This document shows positions 1-6,685 of a DNA stretch of 13,979 bases, piece by piece. The notes under the pieces were generated by a model. That model did no database searches, had not been told where the DNA came from, and saw nothing but the letters and a program-made list of their open reading frames with translations. The translations under genes and the position numbers were made by a program. The stretch's first letter is position 1, and the number at the start of each line of letters is the position of its first letter. Origin of the DNA: Patulibacter sp052039575 (GTDB lineage: Bacteria; Actinomycetota; Thermoleophilia; Solirubrobacterales; Solirubrobacteraceae); assembly GCA_052039575.1 (NCBI GenBank), contig JBQGEK010000150.1:1-13979 (forward strand), read 5' to 3'.

Positions 1-3
1 GGT

Positions 4-1080
4 CTACCGCACCTTGACCGTGGCGCCCATCGGCGTCCGGTCGTAGAGGTCGATCACGTCCTTGGGCAGCATCCGGATGCAGCCCTTCGACGCGCGCGAT
101 CCGATCGATCCGGACTCGCCGGTGCCGTGGATCCCGATCGCGCCGCGCAGGCCGAGCCAGCGGGCCTTGAGCGGGTTGTTCGGGGCGCCGCCCGGGACCA
201 CCGTGCCGGCCAGGTCCCCGGCCCACGCCGAGTTCGGCACGTACCAGTTGGGGTTGACCTGCTTCGAGGTGATCGAGTAGGTGCCGGGCGGGGTGCCGTG
301 GCCGTCCGCGCCGACGGCGACCTTGTAGGTCTTCGACAGCCGCAGGTTCTTGAACAACCGCAGGGTGAAGGTCCGGCGGTCGACGGTGATCACGGTGCCG
401 TTCTGGCTGCGCAGGCGGCTGTTGCTCACCGACGGCGTGGTCCGCTGGGTCCGCACGAGCAGCGAGCTGCGCTTCGCGGTCGGGTCCTGGAGAGCGTCCT
501 TGACGACCTTCTCGACGCCGCCGATCGTCACCCGCCAGCCGTTGCGGGCACTCGTGATCCGGTGCTTGACGATGCCGATCCGCACCGACGCGTTGCGGGC
601 CGCACGGCCGCTCTTCTTGACGACGCCGCTGCTCCACGAGCGCAGCTTCTCGTCGTCCCACCCGTAGACGGGCGTGACGGCGGTCCCGGCCTTGGCGTTG
701 CGCGCGCGGCTCGCGGTCCGCCCGATGTCGAACCCGTAGTCGATCGCGTTCATCGTCACGCGGTGACTGCGCCCGCCGATCCGCACGGAGACGGCGGCGT
801 CGGTGGGCCGCCCGGTCATCAGGGGGGTGAGGGTGGCGATCGCCTGCTCGCGCGTCTGCCCCGAGAGGTCGACGCCGTTGACGGTCACGCCCTGGCGGAT
901 CGCGCGCCCCTTGGGCGCGGGTGTCGGTGGTGTGGCGGGCGGAGCGGGGGCGGTCGGCGGCTCGACCGGTGGCACGGGCTCCTGGGCGGACGCGGACGTG
1001 GCGGCGACTCCCGAGAGCACCACCGCACTGGTGACGACGACGCGCAGCGAACCCGCGGCGCGGAGGGGGAACAACGGCAT
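4..1080 (-). CDS. Secreted L,D-transpeptidase (YkuD fold)
   Basis: The predicted enzyme forms L,D-cross-links (3-3 bonds) in peptidoglycan, or attaches molecules to it, outside the membrane. The 358-residue product begins with a Sec-type signal peptide (hydrophobic stretch about residues 11-30, likely cleavage after ATSASA), then a proline-rich linker to about residue 57. A VanW/PG_binding_4-like domain follows, with the typical VTVNGVDLSGQTREQA stretch. The YkuD catalytic domain is C-terminal, with His318 in IHGTG and catalytic Cys334 in SKGCIRM, both intact. The reading frame extends upstream to 1179, but I chose the ATG at 1080 because it puts the signal peptide at the N terminus and lies 6 nt after a TACAGT hexamer. 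It diverges from the YhaM-like gene across 181 bp. The family is clear; the exact reaction and substrate are inferred. Confidence 0.93.
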   Translation of the reverse strand: MPLFPLRAAGSLRVVVTSAVVLSGVAATSASAQEPVPPVEPPTAPAPPATPPTPAPKGRAIRQGVTVNGVDLSGQTREQAIATLTPLMTGRPTDAAVSVRIGGRSHRVTMNAIDYGFDIGRTASRARNAKAGTAVTPVYGWDDEKLRSWSSGVVKKSGRAARNASVRIGIVKHRITSARNGWRVTIGGVEKVVKDALQDPTAKRSSLLVRTQRTTPSVSNSRLRSQNGTVITVDRRTFTLRLFKNLRLSKTYKVAVGADGHGTPPGTYSITSKQVNPNWYVPNSAWAGDLAGTVVPGGAPNNPLKARWLGLRGAIGIHGTGESGSIGSRASKGCIRMLPKDVIDLYDRTPMGATVKVR

Positions 1081-1086
1081 CAGGTC

Positions 1087-1092
1087 ACTGTA
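1087..1092 (-). promoter_or_regulatory. -10 hexamer TACAGT, leaderless L,D-transpeptidase mRNA
   Basis: On the minus strand TACAGT ends 6 nt before the ATG at 1080. No Shine-Dalgarno sequence fits between them, so transcription probably begins at or next to the start codon. No clear -35 was seen. Confidence 0.5.
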
Positions 1093-1249
1093 CGACGGGT
1101 GGGACGATCGCGAGTCAGCTGCACGATCGCCTGCGCGCCCGGCGGCTCGTCGCGCCCCGTCCCGGGCCCGGTTGGACACCGGGAAATCCGGCGAGATGCA
1201 GGGAATTCCGCGTTTCCGACCGGGCTGTCGTGACGTCCGGGGCCGTCCG

Positions 1250-1255
1250 TACGGT
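1250..1255 (+). promoter_or_regulatory. -10 hexamer TACGGT, leaderless yhaM-like mRNA
   Basis: TACGGT is followed by 6 nt (GCCGGT) and then the ATG at 1262. The spacing suits a transcript starting at the start codon. The rest of the 181-bp divergent gap (1081-1261) shows no other feature I can support. Confidence 0.5.
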
Positions 1256-1261
1256 GCCGGT

Positions 1262-2242
1262 ATGGAACTACGGCAGCTCGAGCACGGCGCACCGGTGGAC
1301 CTGGTGCTGCTCGTACGCGAGGTCCGCCGTCGTTCACGCTCGGATGGGGACGAGTTCCTGCGGCTGACCCTGTCCGACCGGAGTCAGCAGGTGGTCGGGA
1401 TGGTCTGGGACGACGCCGCCACGATCGCCGAGGTCGCGGTCCGCGGCGCGGCGGTCCGCGTGGGCGGACGGTTCGAGGTCCACGAGCGCTACGGACGCCA
1501 GATCGCGGTCGAGCGCGTCGCCGCGGTCGATCCGGCGGACGTCGACTTCACCACGCTGGTGCCGGGGCCGGACGAGCCGGTCGAGCAGATCGAGCTGCGG
1601 TTCCGGGGCCTGATCGACCGGACCGAGGACCGCTGGTTGCGGCTGCTGCTGGAGCGCGTCTTCGCGGCTGACGGCGCGTTCTGGGAGCGGTTCCGGCTGG
1701 CGCCGGCGGCCAAGCACTTCCACGAGGCGTTCCCGCACGGGCTGCTCGACCACACGGTGCGCGTGACCGAGGCGGTCGAGGCGCTGGCGCCGATCTTCCC
1801 CGGGGTCGACCGCGACGTGGCGGTCGCCGGCGCGCTGCTCCACGACATCGGCAAGGCCCAGGCCTACACCACCGATCCGGTCGCGCCCGACTTGACCGAC
1901 CTCGGCCGGCTCGAGGGGCACATCGTGATCGGCTACGAGATCGTCCGCCGCGTGATCGGGGCGATCGACGGGTTCCCCGAGGCGACCGCGCGCTCGATCC
2001 GCCACATCGTGCTCAGCCACCACGGCAAGCTCGACTACGGCAGCCCCGTCGTCCCGCACACCCGCGAAGCCGTGCTCGTCCACCACGTCGACGACCTGGC
2101 CGCCCACCTGGGCAGCTTCGACCGGCTGCAGCGCGAGCTGGCCGACGGCGCGCGGTGGAGCGCGTTCGACCGCGGAGTCGGTGGCGCCGCCTACTTCGGG
2201 CCGTCGAGAGGCACCGACGCGGTCGATCCGCAGGTCGTCTGA
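1262..2242 (+). CDS. yhaM: YhaM-like 3'-5' exoribonuclease (OB fold plus HD domain)
   Basis: Members of this family degrade RNA, and in some cases single-stranded DNA, from the 3' end in a metal-dependent way. The product is 326 residues, close to the roughly 314 of Bacillus YhaM. Residues 1-90 look like an OB-fold nucleic-acid-binding domain (LRLTLSDRSQQVVGMVWDD). An HD phosphohydrolase domain follows, with metal-ligand candidates His164 (LLDHTVRVT), His194-Asp195 (LLHDIGK), His220, His253-His254 (LSHHGKLDYGSPVVP) and Asp277-Asp278. The HHGKLxxGSP stretch is what separates this family from generic HD proteins. The ATG at 1262 was chosen because the OB fold begins at once and a -10-like TACGGT lies 6 nt upstream; the open frame extends further but upstream sequence looks non-coding. 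Function is inferred from the family. Members are best studied in Firmicutes, so the role in this organism is less certain. Confidence 0.85.
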   Translation: MELRQLEHGAPVDLVLLVREVRRRSRSDGDEFLRLTLSDRSQQVVGMVWDDAATIAEVAVRGAAVRVGGRFEVHERYGRQIAVERVAAVDPADVDFTTLVPGPDEPVEQIELRFRGLIDRTEDRWLRLLLERVFAADGAFWERFRLAPAAKHFHEAFPHGLLDHTVRVTEAVEALAPIFPGVDRDVAVAGALLHDIGKAQAYTTDPVAPDLTDLGRLEGHIVIGYEIVRRVIGAIDGFPEATARSIRHIVLSHHGKLDYGSPVVPHTREAVLVHHVDDLAAHLGSFDRLQRELADGARWSAFDRGVGGAAYFGPSRGTDAVDPQVV

Positions 2243-2268
2243 CGGGTCTCCGGCGTACACGCCCGAGG

Positions 2269-2284
2269 GTGCGTTAGGACGCAC
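2269..2284. terminator. Hairpin GTGCGT-TAGG-ACGCAC after the yhaM-like gene
   Basis: Perfect 6-bp stem with a 4-nt loop, starting 27 nt after the stop codon at 2242. There is no U-run, so it is either a weak terminator or part of the palindrome-rich region before pafBC. Confidence 0.35.
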
Positions 2285-2285
2285 A

Positions 2286-2318
2286 CGGTGTCACCGCGCG
2301 AGCACGGGAAGCGCCGTG
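2286..2318. promoter_or_regulatory. Two inverted repeats just upstream of the pafBC -10 hexamer
   Basis: CGGTG-T-CACCG occupies 2286-2296. CACGG-GAAGCG-CCGTG occupies 2303-2318 and ends 5 nt before the candidate -10 at 2323. Both arms are perfect. Their place over the expected -35 and upstream region suggests operator sites for an unknown regulator, possibly PafBC itself. They do not match the RecA-NDp motif bound by mycobacterial PafBC. Confidence 0.35.
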
Positions 2319-2322
2319 TCCG

Positions 2323-2328
2323 TATGGT
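2323..2328 (+). promoter_or_regulatory. -10 hexamer TATGGT upstream of pafBC
   Basis: TATGGT ends 9 nt before the ATG at 2338, and no Shine-Dalgarno sequence intervenes. It fits a leaderless or nearly leaderless transcript and indicates that pafBC has its own promoter, separate from the upstream nuclease gene. Confidence 0.45.
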
Positions 2329-2337
2329 CATCGCACG

Positions 2338-4389
2338 ATGGCGAAGGACACCGAGAAGCTGATTCGGCAGCTCTCACTGATCTCGTACCTCATGGCGGAG
2401 CGGCGCCCGGTGACGGCGCTGGAGATCCGGCGTGACGTGGAGGGGTACAGCGGGATGAACGAGGACGCCTTCGCGCGGCGCTTCTATGCGGACCGGGCGG
2501 AGCTCGACTCGTTGGGGATCCAGCTGACGATCGAACGTCCCGGCGACGGCAGCGCCGAGCAGGAGCACTACTCGCTGCGCAGCGAGAACTTCCACCTGCC
2601 GCCGATCGCGTTCTCCGACGACGAGCTGGCCAGCCTGCAGCTGGCGCTCAACCTGCTCGACGGTGAGTTCGCCTACGCCGAGCCGCTGCGGCTGGCGCTC
2701 CAGCAGCTGTCGTGGGGGCGGCCGAGCCCGTTGCAGGAGCCGGGGGCTCGGATGGTCGGGCTCGGCGTGACGGCCCAGGTCAACGGCCGCGATCCGTCCC
2801 AGCGGCTGGCCAAGGTCGAGTCGGCGATCTTCCGCAACAAGACGATCACCTTCGAGTACCACTCGCTGCACCGCGACGTCGTCGAACCGCGCAAGGTCGA
2901 TCCCTACCACCTGCTGTTCCGCGGCGGTCAGTTCTACCTGCTCGGGCGGGATCACGAGCGCGATCAGCTGCGGGTCTTCCGGCTGTCGAGGATCCGCGAC
3001 AAGGTCGCCTACGCGACCAAGGCCGAGCACGACTTCCGCCGCCCGGACGACTTCGACCCGCGCCCGTACGGCGACCGCGCCGACTGGCAGATGGCTGAGG
3101 CGTCCGGCACGGCTCGGATCCGGATCGCCGGCCGGATCGCCTGGCAGGTCAACCGCACGCACGGTCGCCAGGGCACGTTCGCGCCCGTCGAGGGCAGCGA
3201 CGCGGGAGACGTGGTCTTCACCACCGAGTACGGCGTGGCGCGCTCGCTGCTCGGCTGGGTGATGCGGATCGGCGAGCACGCCGAGATCCTCGAGCCCGGC
3301 GAGCTGCGCGACGAGTACCGGCGCAGGGTCGAGCTGGTGCGCGACCGGCACTCCGGAGCGTTCCCGGTCGCCCCCGGGCGGCCGGTTCCGGTCGACGAGA
3401 ACGACGAGGCGGCGACCGCGCCGACCCGCGACGGGATCATCCGTCCCGAGCGGTTCGCCCGGTTGGTCACGTTGGCGTCGATCCTGATCCACGCGGGTCG
3501 CGAGAAGGAGCGGCTGCCGCTCGAGGGGCTGCTCGGTCGGCTCAACCTCTCCGAGGCGGAGCTGCGCGACGACATCAACGTGCTCAACGTCGTCAACTTC
3601 GGTGGTGGCTCGTACGTGCTCTACGCCGAGATCGCCGCCGACGGCTTCGTCGACGTCGATCCCGAGCCCTACAGCGACCACTTCGCCCGCCCGGCGCGGC
3701 TGCTGCCGGTCGAGGCCAAGGCGCTGGTCGCGGCGATCGACCTGATCGGCGACCACTTCCCCGACGGCACGCTCGGGACCGTCCGGGCGAAGGTGGTGTC
3801 CGCACTCGGCGAGGATCCGCTCGAGCACGGGCTGCAGGTCGCACACGGCGGGGGCGACGACCGGGACCTCTCGCGGTTGATCTCGCGGGCGGCGCACGAC
3901 CGGCGGCTGGTCGACATCGACTACTACAAGCCCAACGAGGACGAGTTCACCCGCCGGACCGTCGAGCCGTACGCGCTGATCAACGGGCGCGAGGGCTGGT
4001 ACGTCGCCGCGTTCGATCCCGACCGCGACGACGTGCGGCACTTCCGGCTCGACCGGATCCGCGAGGCACAGGTGCTCGACGAGACGTTCGAGCGCCGCCC
4101 CGAGGTCGACCCGGCCGCGGACGTCGCGGGGTGGCCGCGGACCGGCGAGCTGCCGGCCAGCCGCAGCGCGCGCGTCTGGATCAGCCCCGAGCGGGCCCGC
4201 TGGGAGCGCGAGCGTCGGGTGATCGCCGAGGAGCTCGAGGACGGCGCGCTGGTTGCCGAGATCGCCTTCGCCGGGGTCGACTGGCTGGTCCGCGAAGTGC
4301 TGACCGAGATCGGCGATCTGGTCGTGCTCGACCCGGCCGACGCGCGGGACGCGGTCGAGGCGACCGCCGCCGCCCTGCTCGACGGCTGA
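2338..4389 (+). CDS. pafBC: Fused PafB-PafC-type double WYL-domain transcriptional regulator
   Basis: A 683-residue protein made of two tandem copies of the helix-turn-helix, WYL, WCX architecture. Copy 1: winged helix about 1-80, WYL about 163-225 (FYLLGRD near 199-205, FRLSRIR at 214-220), WCX about 250-335. A flexible linker spans about 338-366. Copy 2: winged helix about 367-440, WYL about 510-580 (GWYVAAFD at 553-560, FRLDRIR at 569-575), WCX about 605-680. In mycobacteria separate PafB and PafC form a heterodimer that activates the LexA-independent DNA-damage response, with the WYL domains thought to sense nucleic acid. Natural fusions are known in some actinobacteria. Both halves look intact. 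Here it is not beside pafA, tatA or tatC, its usual neighbours; it lies 95 bp after a nuclease gene. The regulon is inferred from the family. Confidence 0.9.
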   Translation: MAKDTEKLIRQLSLISYLMAERRPVTALEIRRDVEGYSGMNEDAFARRFYADRAELDSLGIQLTIERPGDGSAEQEHYSLRSENFHLPPIAFSDDELASLQLALNLLDGEFAYAEPLRLALQQLSWGRPSPLQEPGARMVGLGVTAQVNGRDPSQRLAKVESAIFRNKTITFEYHSLHRDVVEPRKVDPYHLLFRGGQFYLLGRDHERDQLRVFRLSRIRDKVAYATKAEHDFRRPDDFDPRPYGDRADWQMAEASGTARIRIAGRIAWQVNRTHGRQGTFAPVEGSDAGDVVFTTEYGVARSLLGWVMRIGEHAEILEPGELRDEYRRRVELVRDRHSGAFPVAPGRPVPVDENDEAATAPTRDGIIRPERFARLVTLASILIHAGREKERLPLEGLLGRLNLSEAELRDDINVLNVVNFGGGSYVLYAEIAADGFVDVDPEPYSDHFARPARLLPVEAKALVAAIDLIGDHFPDGTLGTVRAKVVSALGEDPLEHGLQVAHGGGDDRDLSRLISRAAHDRRLVDIDYYKPNEDEFTRRTVEPYALINGREGWYVAAFDPDRDDVRHFRLDRIREAQVLDETFERRPEVDPAADVAGWPRTGELPASRSARVWISPERARWERERRVIAEELEDGALVAEIAFAGVDWLVREVLTEIGDLVVLDPADARDAVEATAAALLDG

Positions 4390-4403
4390 GGGCGCCTTCA
4401 GCC
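4384..4403. terminator. Bidirectional hairpin shared by the converging pafBC and tetR genes
   Basis: GGCTGAG (4384-4390) pairs with TTCAGCC (4397-4403), six Watson-Crick pairs plus one G-U, around GGCGCC. Each arm contains a stop codon: TGA of pafBC at 4387-4389, and TCA, the complement of the tetR stop, at 4398-4400. The genes end 8 nt apart. No U-run is present on either strand. Confidence 0.55.
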
Positions 4404-5006
4404 TCGATCGACCCGCAGGCCGTCGACCAGCGGAGCGATCGCGGCGAGCATCTCCGCCCGGGCGGCGTCCGGGTCGTCGGCGGCGACGACGTAGAGCGCG
4501 GCCTCGTCGATCGCGGCGAGCAGCATGTGGGCGAGTGGGCGCACGGGCACGCGGCGGATCGACCCGTCGTCCATCCCCTGACGCAGCAGCCGCTCGATCA
4601 GGCCGAGCCCGTGGCGCAGGCCGATCGCGCGCCAGCGCTCCCAGCCGAGCACCGGCAGCGCGTCGACCAGCACGATCCGGTGGATCTCCTGGTTGGTGAC
4701 CGCGCCCAGGAAGGCCTCGGCGCTGGCGAGCAACATCGCCAGCGGGTCCTGGGCTCCCGATCCGGCCGCGGCGGTGGCCAGCTGCTCGGTCAGCTCGCCG
4801 TCGATCTCGTCGACCACCGCCGCCAGCAGCTCGGCCTTGTCCGCGAACTGGTGGTAGAGCGCGCCCCGTGTCACACCGGCCGACCGAACGATCTCGGTGG
4901 TGCCGACCTCAGCGTAGCCGCGGGCGGCGAACAGCGCGCGGGCGGCGGCGATCAGCTTGCGCCGGGTGGCCGACGAGCGTTGGGCATGGCGAGATTCAGT
5001 GGACAT
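4398..5006 (-). CDS. TetR/AcrR-family repressor, divergent from a hydrolase gene
   Basis: A 202-residue one-component regulator. The N-terminal DNA-binding domain is typical of TetR proteins: RRKLIAAARALFAARGY is helix 1, and the helix-turn-helix lies at about 33-52 (VGTTEIVRSAGVTRGALYHQF). The C-terminal 140 residues form a variable all-helical ligand-binding and dimerisation domain, so no ligand can be named. The frame is open upstream through the hydrolase gene, but those residues are an artefact. The ATG at 5006 matches the family N terminus and lies inside the palindromic operator at 5003-5023. Regulator and hydrolase start 62 nt apart on opposite strands, the usual layout for a repressor controlling itself and the neighbour. 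It converges on pafBC with only 8 nt between them. Confidence 0.92.
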   Translation of the reverse strand: MSTESRHAQRSSATRRKLIAAARALFAARGYAEVGTTEIVRSAGVTRGALYHQFADKAELLAAVVDEIDGELTEQLATAAAGSGAQDPLAMLLASAEAFLGAVTNQEIHRIVLVDALPVLGWERWRAIGLRHGLGLIERLLRQGMDDGSIRRVPVRPLAHMLLAAIDEAALYVVAADDPDAARAEMLAAIAPLVDGLRVDRG

Positions 5007-5028
5007 ACATGCAGCCTGTATGTAAATT
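5000..5028 (+). promoter_or_regulatory. Promoter of the alpha/beta-hydrolase gene
   Basis: TGGACA (5000-5005) and TAAATT (5023-5028) are separated by 17 nt, close to a housekeeping promoter (TTGACA-17-TATAAT). The TetR-type operator fills the spacer, so a bound repressor would block RNA polymerase. The transcript would carry a leader of about 35 nt with a Shine-Dalgarno sequence. Confidence 0.55.
5003..5023. promoter_or_regulatory. TetR/AcrR-type operator, ACATACA-N7-TGTATGT
   Basis: Perfect 7-bp arms ACATACA (5003-5009) and TGTATGT (5017-5023) surround a 7-nt spacer. From memory, the arms match those of the E. coli AcrR operator (TACATACA...TGTATGTA), whose spacer is one nucleotide longer. 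The site covers the start codon of the tetR gene (5004-5006) and the -35/-10 spacer of the hydrolase promoter, so one dimer could repress both. Confidence 0.7.
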
Positions 5029-5056
5029 GCGCTGCGAGTGTACGCAACGAACGAAC

Positions 5057-5061
5057 AGAGG
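5057..5061 (+). promoter_or_regulatory. Ribosome binding site AGAGG of the hydrolase gene
   Basis: AGAGG lies 6 nt before the ATG at 5068. This decides for that start over the in-frame GTG at 5038, which has no such sequence. Confidence 0.5.
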
Positions 5062-5067
5062 TCCATC

Positions 5068-6072
5068 ATGTCCGATCCCACCGTCGTCAGCGATCCCCGC
5101 GTCGCTCCGTTCCGTCCCGACAGCGGGGCGACGGTGCGCCTGAGCGACCGGATTCGCGCCCGGCGTCGGGCGCGCCGGGCCGGGCCCACGCTGACGAACC
5201 CGCCTGTCGTGGCCCGCACGGTGCACGAGGTCACGCTGCCGGCGGGCCGGGTCCGGGTTCGTGAGGTGGGGCCGGCCGACGCCCCGGCGCTGCTGTTCGT
5301 CCACGGCCTGCTCGTCGACGGCCGGATCTGGGACGGGCTGGTCGCGGAGCTCTCCACCCGGTACCGGTGCGTCGTCCCCGACCTGCCGCTCGGCGCCCAC
5401 CGCACGGCGATGCGGCCCAACGCGGACCTCACGCCCGAGGGGATCACGGTGCTGCTGGACGGGATCGTCGCCGCGCTCGACCTCGACGACGTCACGGTGG
5501 TCGCCAACGACTCCGGTGGCGCGATCACCCAGCTGTGGATGGATCGCGGCGCGCTGCGCGTCGCCCGCGTCGTGCTCACGCCGTGTGACTGCTTCGACAA
5601 CTTCCTGCCGCCGGGGTTCTCGCTCTACCAGCTGTTCGCCCGGATCCCCGGCGCGCTGCCGTTGATGCTCGCGACGACGCGGCTGCGGCTCGTCCGCAAC
5701 CTGCCGACCGCGTACGGTGGCCTGACCCACCGTCGCGTCGACGACACGCTGGCCCGCTCATGGCTTGCCCCGGCCCGTGCGGACGCCGGGGTGCGCCGCG
5801 ACCTCGGTGCCTTCCTCCGCGGGATCTCGGGACGCCGGCTGAACGCCGCCTCGCAGCGGCTCGGGCGCTTCGACCGGCCGGTGCTGCTGCCGTGGGCACC
5901 CGAGCAGGCGTGGTTCCCGATCGAGCACGCGCGGCGGCTGGCGACGATCCTGCCCGACGCCCTGGTCGTCGAGATCCCCGACAGCGGGGCGTTCGCCGGC
6001 TTCGAGCGGCCGGCGGCGGTCGCGGCGGCGATCGAGCCGTTCGTGCCGGTGGCGGTGCCCGCGCGGTCGTGA
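5068..6072 (+). CDS. Alpha/beta-hydrolase with Asp nucleophile and atypical charge-relay residues
   Basis: A 334-residue alpha/beta-hydrolase fold protein. Residues 1-50 form a charged, arginine-rich extension (DRIRARRRARRAG). The oxyanion region is LLFVHGLLVDGRIWDG (His79-Gly80). The nucleophile elbow is VVANDSGGA, placing Asp148 where lipases have Ser; haloalkane dehalogenases and epoxide hydrolases use Asp there too. The expected C-terminal acid and histidine are not obvious: the acid region reads PWAPEQAWFP (275-284) and the histidine region reads DSGAFAGFERP (305-315), with no His. It may therefore be inactive, use other residues, or belong to a divergent NDSGG subgroup. The adjacent TetR gene and operator suggest induction by a small molecule. 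The substrate is unknown. Confidence 0.88.
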   Translation: MSDPTVVSDPRVAPFRPDSGATVRLSDRIRARRRARRAGPTLTNPPVVARTVHEVTLPAGRVRVREVGPADAPALLFVHGLLVDGRIWDGLVAELSTRYRCVVPDLPLGAHRTAMRPNADLTPEGITVLLDGIVAALDLDDVTVVANDSGGAITQLWMDRGALRVARVVLTPCDCFDNFLPPGFSLYQLFARIPGALPLMLATTRLRLVRNLPTAYGGLTHRRVDDTLARSWLAPARADAGVRRDLGAFLRGISGRRLNAASQRLGRFDRPVLLPWAPEQAWFPIEHARRLATILPDALVVEIPDSGAFAGFERPAAVAAAIEPFVPVAVPARS

Positions 6073-6132
6073 CCTCCGGAAGGCGTGCTGCGTCGGGCCG
6101 GAAGGGCGCGACGACCGCGACCTTCGTCTCAC

Positions 6133-6143
6133 GACCGGCGGTC
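6133..6143. promoter_or_regulatory. Palindrome GACCG-G-CGGTC upstream of the split-barrel gene
   Basis: Perfect 5-bp arms around one base, ending 10 nt before the TAGCGT hexamer, where a -35 element would lie. It could be an operator, but a palindrome this short is not rare in GC-rich DNA. The rest of the 94-bp gap 6073-6166 shows no gene. Confidence 0.25.
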
Positions 6144-6153
6144 AGGTGTGGGA

Positions 6154-6159
6154 TAGCGT
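6154..6159 (+). promoter_or_regulatory. -10 hexamer TAGCGT, leaderless split-barrel gene mRNA
   Basis: TAGCGT ends 7 nt before the ATG at 6167 with no Shine-Dalgarno sequence between. It favours that ATG over the in-frame GTG at 6146, which lies upstream of the hexamer. Confidence 0.5.
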
Positions 6160-6166
6160 CCGCCCC

Positions 6167-6652
6167 ATGAGCCGACGCGACCAGATCACCATGACCGACG
6201 ACGAGGTCGGGGCGTTCCTCGACGAGGAACGCACGGTGATCTGCGCGACCCAGGGACCGCGCGGCTGGCCGCACCTGATGCCGCTCTGGTTCGTCGTCCG
6301 CGATGGCCGGATCTGGGGGTGGACCTTCGCGAAGTCGCAGAAGGTGCTCAACCTGGAGCGCGACCCGCGCGCCACGCTCCAGGTCGAGGCCGGGGAGCAG
6401 TACGACCAGCTGCGTGGCGTGATGTTCGAGTGCAACGTCGTGACGCACCGTGACGTCGAGGTGGTCGCGGGCGTCGGCGCCGAGCTCCTGCGCCGCTACG
6501 CCCCCGGAGGCCCCCTGTCCGCGGACGAGCCGTTGCCGGACGAGGCCGAGGCGATGGTCCGCGCGCAGGCGTCCAAGCGCGTGGCGTTCGAGTTCGTGGA
6601 GGAACGACGCTCGACCTGGGACCACCGGAAGCTCGCGGCCGGGGTCTACTGA
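6167..6652 (+). CDS. Pyridoxamine 5'-phosphate oxidase-like split-barrel flavin/F420 protein
   Basis: A 161-residue protein of the PNPOx-like split-barrel superfamily, which binds FMN or, in many actinobacterial members, the deazaflavin F420. Evidence is the small single-domain length and the pattern LDEERTVICATQGPRGWPHL, then MPLWFVVRDGRIWGWTFAKS, then KVLNLERDPRATLQVEAG. These correspond to the first strands of the barrel and the KxxNLxRDPR segment that usually contacts the cofactor phosphate. True PdxH enzymes are longer and differ in these motifs, so vitamin B6 synthesis is unlikely. An F420-dependent reductase of the PPOX class is the best guess, with unknown substrate. It has its own promoter, follows the hydrolase by 94 bp and precedes rmlA by 47 bp. 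Confidence 0.85.
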   Translation: MSRRDQITMTDDEVGAFLDEERTVICATQGPRGWPHLMPLWFVVRDGRIWGWTFAKSQKVLNLERDPRATLQVEAGEQYDQLRGVMFECNVVTHRDVEVVAGVGAELLRRYAPGGPLSADEPLPDEAEAMVRAQASKRVAFEFVEERRSTWDHRKLAAGVY

Positions 6653-6663
6653 GCCGCGGGCTC
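6651..6663. terminator. Small hairpin GAGCC-GCG-GGCTC at the end of the split-barrel gene
   Basis: A 5-bp GC-rich stem with a 3-nt loop overlaps the stop codon at 6650-6652. No U-run follows; it could cause weak termination before the rmlA promoter. Confidence 0.25.
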
Positions 6664-6685
6664 ATCGGCGCCGGAGGAACGCCGG

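Noticed and set aside
2374..4041. Long open frame on the minus strand opposite pafBC
   Set aside because: The plus-strand protein has two full WYL/HTH copies. The antisense product is Arg/Val/Asp-rich without a recognisable domain, as expected for the mirror of a GC-rich gene.
5007..5600. Upstream extension of the tetR frame through the hydrolase gene
   Set aside because: The TetR fold begins right at the ATG at 5006, and the upstream codons overlap the operator and a well-supported gene.
6167..6652. Pyridoxamine 5'-phosphate oxidase PdxH
   Set aside because: The protein is shorter than PdxH and lacks its C-terminal substrate-binding region; the PPOX/F420-type split barrel fits better.
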